DNA of 64,000 nt from JBGAKG01 sp044224495 (GTDB taxonomy: Bacteria > Myxococcota_A > Polyangia > Polyangiales > Polyangiaceae). Positions 59,120-64,000 of the stretch are shown in pieces (the stretch's first letter is position 1; every line of letters begins with the position of its first letter). The position numbers and the translations under genes were made by a program. The notes beneath the pieces are model-generated. The model was not told the origin of the DNA and did no database searches. It saw only the letters and a program-made list of their open reading frames with translations. Location of the stretch: contig JBGAKG010000012.1 in NCBI GenBank assembly GCA_044224495.1, positions 186,001 to 250,000 on the forward strand. The letters are read 5' to 3'.

Positions 59120-60163
59120 ATGGCGTTCACCCGACTCAGTCTCGTGTCCCCTGCTTCCGATTCCTTTGCCGGTCTCGTCGTGCTCGACCCGCAGATGCGG
59201 CGCGTGTTCGACGTCCTCGCCCGCGTCGCGTCCACCCCCCTCCCGATCCTCGTCACCGGCGAGACCGGCGTCGGCAAGGAGGGCGCGGCCAGCTTCGTCC
59301 ACGCGCGGAGCTCGTGCGCTTCGTCGCCGTTTCTCCGCGTGAACTGCGCGAGCCTCAGCGAGTCGACGCTCGAGAGCGAGCTCTTCGGGCACGAGAAGGG
59401 CTCGTTCACCGGCGCGGCCGGCACCCACGTCGGCCTCTTCGAGGCCGCGGACGGAGGCACGCTCTTCCTCGACGAGATCGGCGAGCTCTCGCGTTCGGCC
59501 CAGGCGAAGCTGCTCCGGGTCCTCGAGTGCGGTGAGATCGTTCGGGTCGGCGCCACCAGCGCGCGGCGCGTCGACGTGCGGGTCGTCACCGCGACTCACC
59601 GCGATCTCCGCCAGATGGTCGCGCGCGGCGAGTTCCGCGAGGACCTCTACTTCCGCCTGTCGGGCCTCACCGTCGAGATCCCGGCCCTCCGCACCCGGCG
59701 AGCCGAGATCCTGCCGCTCGCCGAGTTGTTCTTGGAGCGCGCCGCCGCGCTCACCGGCCGCGATCGACCGCGGCTCGGACAGAGCGCGACCGCCGCGCTG
59801 CTCGTGCATGCGTGGCCCGGCAACGTCCGCGAGCTCCGCAACGCGATGACGCGCGCGGTGGCGCTCTGCGCGAGCGGGGTCGTCGAGCGAGAGCACCTCG
59901 GGCTCGTGGAATCCGCGGGCGTCCCGCCGGTGCCCGAGTCCGACACCGTCCTCGCGCCGGGGATGATGCGCGAGGACATGCGCGCCTACGAGCGCACGCG
60001 GATCGTCGACGCGCTCGAGCGGACCGCCGGCAACCAGACCAAGGCGGCCGCGCTGCTCGGGATCTCGCGCCGCACCCTCTCCAACAAGCTCAACGCTCAC
60101 GCCATCGTGCGGCCGCGCAAGCACGCCTCCGGCACGTTCACCCTCCGCCGCGCGGTGGGTTGA
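59120..60163 (+). CDS. Sigma-54-dependent activator without sensor domain
   Basis: 347 residues. The AAA+ domain starts almost at residue 16: GETGVGKE (Walker A, 47-54), FGHEKGSFTGAAG (GSFTGA loop at 94-99), GGTLFLDEIGELSRSAQAKLLRVLE (Walker B), VVTATHRDL (sensor I) and a C-terminal Fis-type helix-turn-helix (QTKAAALLGISRRTLSNKLN). There is no receiver, GAF or FHA domain before the AAA+ part, as in PspF, so activity must be controlled by a partner or by expression. It lies directly behind a sigma-54-type promoter and directly before the exporter genes (TGATG). Confidence 0.9.
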   Translation: MAFTRLSLVSPASDSFAGLVVLDPQMRRVFDVLARVASTPLPILVTGETGVGKEGAASFVHARSSCASSPFLRVNCASLSESTLESELFGHEKGSFTGAAGTHVGLFEAADGGTLFLDEIGELSRSAQAKLLRVLECGEIVRVGATSARRVDVRVVTATHRDLRQMVARGEFREDLYFRLSGLTVEIPALRTRRAEILPLAELFLERAAALTGRDRPRLGQSATAALLVHAWPGNVRELRNAMTRAVALCASGVVEREHLGLVESAGVPPVPESDTVLAPGMMREDMRAYERTRIVDALERTAGNQTKAAALLGISRRTLSNKLNAHAIVRPRKHASGTFTLRRAVG

Positions 60164-61356
60164 TGGCGTCGCCGTTCTTTCGGACGCTGAGAGCACTCGA
60201 ACGGGAGCGCCCTCGGCGGCGACGACTCGCGCTGGGGCTCGCGCTGCTCGGGGCGTGGCTCGGATGGATGCATTTTGCACGTGTCGAGGTGTACACCGCG
60301 TCGTCGGACGCGCGGCTCGAGGCCCGCGACAAGCCGAGCCGCGCGGCCGCGCCGGAGACGGGGCGGATCGTGGCGCTCCACGTGGAGCTCGGGCGCACGG
60401 TCCAGATCGGAGACCCGCTGGTCGAGCTCGATCACGACGTGGAGGTCCAGCGGCTCGAGGAGGCGCGCGCACACACCCGCGCGGTCACCCAGAAGGTCGC
60501 GGCGCTGAACGCGCGGATCCAGACCGAGCGCGAGCGGCGCGCCGCACAGTGGCGCCTTAACACCGTCTCGGCCCAGCGGGCGGGGCTCGGAGTCGAGGCC
60601 GCCGATCAGGAGCGGCGGCAGCGCGAGCGTCTCGAGGAGATGTCGAAGCAGCTCTCCGCTGCAGAGCTCCTCCCGCGCGACCAGCTCTGGAAGGCCGAGG
60701 ACGATGCCCAAGGGAGCCGGCTCAAGGTCCAGGGTGCATCGATCGATCTCTCGCAGAAGCTCGCCGCTCGCGACTACGACGACCTCGACGAGGAGAGCCG
60801 GATCGCCGAGCTCTCGCTCCGGGTCACCGAGCTCCTCGCCGAGCACGATCTCGCGGTCGCCGCCACCGCGACGGCGAGCGCAGCGCTCGAGCGACGCACG
60901 GTGCGGGCCGCGATCGCGGGCCGGCTCGGGAGCATCACCGCGCTCCAGATCGGTGACGTGCTCTCCGCCGGCGACGTCGTCGCGACGGTCGTGCCCGACG
61001 GCGAGCTGCACGTGGTGGCGGAGTTCGCGCCCCAGGACGTGGGTCGCGTGGTCCCCGGCCAGCACGCGCGGGTGAAGCTCCGCGGCTTCGCCTGGACCCA
61101 GTTCGGCATGCTCGACGCGACCGTGACCGACGTCGCCAACGAGCCCCGCGACGGCACGGTGCGCGCCGAGCTCGAGCTCCTCCCGAGCGACGACGCGCGG
61201 GTGCCGCTCCAGCACGGCCTCCCCGGCGACGTCGAGGTCGAGGTCGAGGAGGTCTCGCCGTTCGAGCTCCTCGCGCGCTCGTTCGGCGCGCGCCCGTCGA
61301 CTCCACCGCAAGGTCCGCGTCGCGGCGACCTCGTCGCGAGCAAGGGGGAGCCGTGA
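60163..61356 (+). CDS. HlyD-family periplasmic adaptor (membrane-fusion protein)
   Basis: 397 residues. The start ATG overlaps the activator stop (TGATG). One membrane segment (LALGLALLGAWLGWMHFA, about 20-40) is followed by a biotinyl-lipoyl half (KPSRAAAPETGRIVALHVELGRTVQIGDPLVEL, about 60-88), a long coiled coil (about 90-230, HDVEVQRLEEARAHTRAVTQ) and the second half with RRTVRAAIAGRLGSITALQIGDVLSAGDVVATVV, then LHVVAEFAPQDVGRVVPGQHARVKL. This is the adaptor that pairs with type-I exporters. The ABC exporter is coupled by GTGA. Confidence 0.9.
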   Translation: MASPFFRTLRALERERPRRRRLALGLALLGAWLGWMHFARVEVYTASSDARLEARDKPSRAAAPETGRIVALHVELGRTVQIGDPLVELDHDVEVQRLEEARAHTRAVTQKVAALNARIQTERERRAAQWRLNTVSAQRAGLGVEAADQERRQRERLEEMSKQLSAAELLPRDQLWKAEDDAQGSRLKVQGASIDLSQKLAARDYDDLDEESRIAELSLRVTELLAEHDLAVAATATASAALERRTVRAAIAGRLGSITALQIGDVLSAGDVVATVVPDGELHVVAEFAPQDVGRVVPGQHARVKLRGFAWTQFGMLDATVTDVANEPRDGTVRAELELLPSDDARVPLQHGLPGDVEVEVEEVSPFELLARSFGARPSTPPQGPRRGDLVASKGEP

Positions 61357-63953
61357 GCCGGAGCTTCCTCGTCCCCGAGGTGATCCAGACCTCGCTCATG
61401 GACTGCGGGCCCGCCGCCCTCGCCGCCGCCCTCCGAGGCTTCGGGATCGACGCGGACTACGACGAGCTGCGAGAGCGCTGCCAGACCCACGTCGACGGGA
61501 CGTCGATCGACGCCCTCGCCGCGCTCGGCCGCGAGCGCGGGCTCGAGTGCCGCGAGGTCCTCGCGGCCCGCGATACGCTCCTCCTCCCGGAGCTGGCGGC
61601 GCTGCCCGCAATCGTGCTCACCCGGTTGCCGGGCGGGCTGCTTCACTTCGTCCTGGTGTGGCGAGTGGTCGGGCCGCTCGTGCAGATCCTCGATCCGTCG
61701 GGCGGGCGCGCGTGGGTCTCGAAGCGCACGCTCCTCGCGCGGATCTGCGACGTCGCGCTCCCGCTGTCGGCAGCGAGGTTCCATCGCTGGATGGGCTCGG
61801 CGCGGGGCGTCGCGGTCCTCCGCGCGCGGATGGACGAGCTCGGCGTCCCGCGCGAGCGGGGGCGCGAGCTCGTCGCGCGCGCCGAGTCCGAGCCGTCGGG
61901 TCGAGGGTGGGCCACGCTCGACGCCGGGATCCGGATGGTGGCGGCGATGAAGGGCGCGGGGGCGGTCTCGCGCGGCGAGGAGGCGAGCGCGCTCCTCGGC
62001 TCGGTCACCGCGAGCGGGGCGGAGATCCCGAAGAAGTTCTGGTGGGCGACGCCGAGCCCCCGCGCCCCCGGAATGCTGACGCTCGAGGGCACGGTGGTCG
62101 TGCAGCTCTCGCGAAAGGGTACGTCGGACGTTCGGCGAGCTCCGTCGGTCAGCCAGAAGCCGCCGCCGCCAGAGCCGCTCGCGCTCGTGCTGCGCACGCT
62201 GCTCGCGTCGGGGGCGCAGCCGATCGGCTGGGCCGCGCTCGCGCTGGCCGCGACCGCCGTCGTCTCCTTGCTCGACGTGCTCCTCCTCCGCGGCGTGCTC
62301 GACGCGCACCGAATGCTGTCGCTCGGTGTCCAGCGGGTCGCTGGGCTCGTGGCGCTCCTCACGTTCGCGGGGATCGCGCTCGGCCTCGAGCTCCTCGCGA
62401 CGAGGCTCGTGCAAGCGCTCGGACTCGCGCTCGAGGTGCGACTGCGCGCGGCGCTGCTCGCGAAGCTCCCCCGCCTCACCGACGCCTATCTCGAGAGCCG
62501 GCCGACGTCCGACATGGCGTCGCGCGGGCACTCGCTCCACGCGCTGCGGGAAGCGCCGGTCCTCGTCGCGCGCGGCGTCCGAGCCGGTCTCGCGCTCGCG
62601 TCGGCGACGGCGTGCGTGGCGTGGCTCTCGCCTGCGAACGCCGCCCTCGCGGTGGTCTCCTCCGCGCTCGCGCTCGCGTTGCCGTGGGCGCTCCGCCGCC
62701 TCCCGTCGGAGACGTCGGTCCGCCTGCGGACCCAGGCGACCACGCTCGATCGCTTCTACCTCGACGCGCTCCGCGGGGTCGTCCCCATCCGGGTCCACGG
62801 CGCCGAGCGCGCGGTCGCGCGCGAGCACGAGGGGCTCCTCGTGGAGTGGGCGCGGAGCGGGCGCGCGCTCGCGAAGGAGACCGAGGCGACTTCGGCGCTC
62901 CAGGCGTCGATCGGCACCGCGCTCGCAGTCCTGATCGTGGCCCGGTTCGCGAGCGAGGAGGCGGCGCTCGCGAGCCTCGCGCTCCTCGCGTTCTGGGTCC
63001 TGCGGATCCCCGCGGCCGGGCAGGAGGTCGCGCTCGCGCTCGCGGGGTGGCGCGAGATGCGTGTAACCCTCACACGTCTGCTCTCGCCCCTCCACGCGAG
63101 CGAGGTCCCGGTCCCCGACGACTCGACGCGAGCGCCGGTCTCCCGAGCGGTCGCGATCGAGCTCGCTGGCGTCACCGCGGTGGCGGGCGGCCACGAAGTG
63201 CTCCGGGGGGTCGACCTCTCCGTCGCGGCCGGCGAGCACGTCGCGATCGTGGGAGCCTCGGGCGCCGGAAAATCCTCGTTGTTCGGTCTCCTCCAGGGGT
63301 TTCTGCCGATCGCGAACGGGACCGCGCTCGTCGACGGCGAGGCCCTCGATCTCGCCGCCATCGCGCGCCTGCGGCCGCGGACCGCCTGGGTCGATCCCGC
63401 GGTCTTCTTGTGGAACCGATCCCTCCTCGCGAACGTGACGTACGGAAACGAGGGAGGCGCCGCCGTCGCCTCGGCGCTCCGGGGCGCCGACCTGCTCGAC
63501 GTGCTCGAGCACCTCCCGGAGGGCATGCGCGCCGAGCTCGGCGAAGGCGGTGCGCGGGTGTCGGGAGGTCAGGGCCAGCGCGTTCGTCTGGCGAGGGCGT
63601 GGCTGCGGGACGACGCGGGGCTCGTGCTCCTCGACGAGCCGTTCCGGGGCCTCGAGCGCGATCGGCGGAGAGCGCTCCTCGCGCGCGCCCGCGAGCACTT
63701 CGCCGGCGCGACGATGCTCCTCGTGAGTCACGACGTGGCCGACACCACCGAGCTCGATCGCGTCGTCGTGATGGACGGTGGCCGCGTCGTCGAGGACGGC
63801 GCTCCGCGCGAGCTCCTCGCGCGCCCGGACAGCCGCTACCGCGCGCTCCTCGAGGCCGATCGCGAGCAGCGCGCGACGCTCTGGTCGTCGTCGCGCTGGA
63901 GCCGGCGGTGGGTCGAACGGGGGACGCTGTCGGCGTCGGGAGGCGAGCGATGA
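61353..63953 (+). CDS. ABC exporter with N-terminal C39 peptidase domain (PCAT/NHLM type)
   Basis: 866 residues, GTG at 61353. The C39 domain (about 5-125) has Q12 and C18 in QTSLMDCGPAAL, His 98 in GGLLHFVLVW and Asp 114 in ILDPSGG, so the cysteine-protease triad is complete and should cut a double-Gly-type leader. Between about 130 and 275 an extra segment rich in Arg/Glu separates it from about six membrane segments (about 285-595). The ATPase has GASGAGKSS (Walker A, near 633), VSGGQGQR (signature, near 736) and LVLLDEPFRGL (Walker B, near 756). Coupled to the HlyD gene upstream; the next gene overlaps the stop (ATGA). Confidence 0.92.
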   Translation: MSRSFLVPEVIQTSLMDCGPAALAAALRGFGIDADYDELRERCQTHVDGTSIDALAALGRERGLECREVLAARDTLLLPELAALPAIVLTRLPGGLLHFVLVWRVVGPLVQILDPSGGRAWVSKRTLLARICDVALPLSAARFHRWMGSARGVAVLRARMDELGVPRERGRELVARAESEPSGRGWATLDAGIRMVAAMKGAGAVSRGEEASALLGSVTASGAEIPKKFWWATPSPRAPGMLTLEGTVVVQLSRKGTSDVRRAPSVSQKPPPPEPLALVLRTLLASGAQPIGWAALALAATAVVSLLDVLLLRGVLDAHRMLSLGVQRVAGLVALLTFAGIALGLELLATRLVQALGLALEVRLRAALLAKLPRLTDAYLESRPTSDMASRGHSLHALREAPVLVARGVRAGLALASATACVAWLSPANAALAVVSSALALALPWALRRLPSETSVRLRTQATTLDRFYLDALRGVVPIRVHGAERAVAREHEGLLVEWARSGRALAKETEATSALQASIGTALAVLIVARFASEEAALASLALLAFWVLRIPAAGQEVALALAGWREMRVTLTRLLSPLHASEVPVPDDSTRAPVSRAVAIELAGVTAVAGGHEVLRGVDLSVAAGEHVAIVGASGAGKSSLFGLLQGFLPIANGTALVDGEALDLAAIARLRPRTAWVDPAVFLWNRSLLANVTYGNEGGAAVASALRGADLLDVLEHLPEGMRAELGEGGARVSGGQGQRVRLARAWLRDDAGLVLLDEPFRGLERDRRRALLARAREHFAGATMLLVSHDVADTTELDRVVVMDGGRVVEDGAPRELLARPDSRYRALLEADREQRATLWSSSRWSRRWVERGTLSASGGER

Positions 63954-64000
63954 GCGAGCTCGACGACGCGAGCTGGGAGTCGGCCGACGACGCGCTCGTC
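63950..64000 (+). CDS. Start of a further gene, cut by the window end
   Basis: The ATG at 63950 overlaps the exporter stop by ATGA; 17 residues are visible (MSELDDASWESADDALV), acidic and without a signal peptide. In NHLM-type clusters a second ABC ATPase or a substrate gene often follows, but this start is too short to assign. Translational coupling makes it part of the same operon. Confidence 0.6.
   Translation, partial: MSELDDASWESADDALV

Overview
The window is about 70% G+C, almost fully coding, and carries no IS element, CRISPR array, tRNA or rRNA that I can see. The gene families point to a predatory or soil Myxococcota (Polyangia/Myxococcia type): many lipoproteins with Asp/Ala-rich linkers, serine/threonine kinases paired with FHA sigma-54 activators, proteins ending in the AgmX/PglI tail domain known from gliding-motility and spore-coat machines, and formylglycine-generating-enzyme (FGE)-fold lipoproteins. 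Species cannot be named from sequence alone. Start codons are often GTG or TTG, and 1-8 nt stop/start overlaps (mostly GTGA or ATGA) link many genes; these overlaps were used to choose starts.

Layout. 0-2.4 kb: the 3' part of a large TPR gene. 2.4-3.05 kb: a non-coding patch with a hexamer repeat, a long imperfect inverted repeat and a small S23-type four-helix-bundle gene. 3.05-5.9 kb (-): Uma2-fold nuclease, unknown protein, 66-aa protein, ferritin-like lipoprotein. 6-12.3 kb: NAD(P)-binding protein, small lipoproteins, luciferase-like monooxygenase divergent from a membrane AraC regulator, alpha/beta hydrolase plus outer-membrane-type protein. 12.3-15.7 kb: complete sugar ABC importer. 16.2-19.6 kb (-): FHA/sigma-54 activator followed by a Ser/Thr kinase. 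19.8-22.4 kb: CDP-alcohol phosphatidyltransferase, DUF2625, SnoaL-like protein divergent from a LysR regulator. 22.5-26.0 kb: a gltE-gltF-gltG-like trio plus a second tail-domain lipoprotein. 26.1-29.3 kb: DPP-IV-type S9 peptidase and a Gfo/Idh/MocA oxidoreductase ending inside a repeat cluster. 29.4-33.3 kb: ftsE-ftsX, a degenerate M23 (EnvC-like) protein and an MFS transporter. 33.3-38.4 kb (-): grpE-dnaK, LeuA-like synthase, alpha/beta hydrolase and lipoprotein. 38.4-42.4 kb: LuxR regulator, TrmH methyltransferase, trypsin-like lipoprotein, TerB-like protein and a glycine-zipper protein. 42.7-50.5 kb: a coupled tamB and Omp85 pair.

50.5-64 kb is the least ordinary part. Four FGE-fold lipoproteins lie as two translationally coupled pairs (one pair on each strand) around a GRDP-like protein coupled to an N-lobe-less pseudokinase, and a lipoprotein with 25 cysteines. 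These are followed by a strong sigma-54-type promoter, a sensor-less sigma-54 activator, an HlyD-type adaptor and an ABC exporter with an intact C39 peptidase domain; a further gene starts at the window edge. I infer, without proof, a sigma-54-controlled peptide or protein export system next to a surface-lipoprotein set; the cargo is not visible.

Everything here comes from reading the sequence and knowledge of protein families; no search was run.
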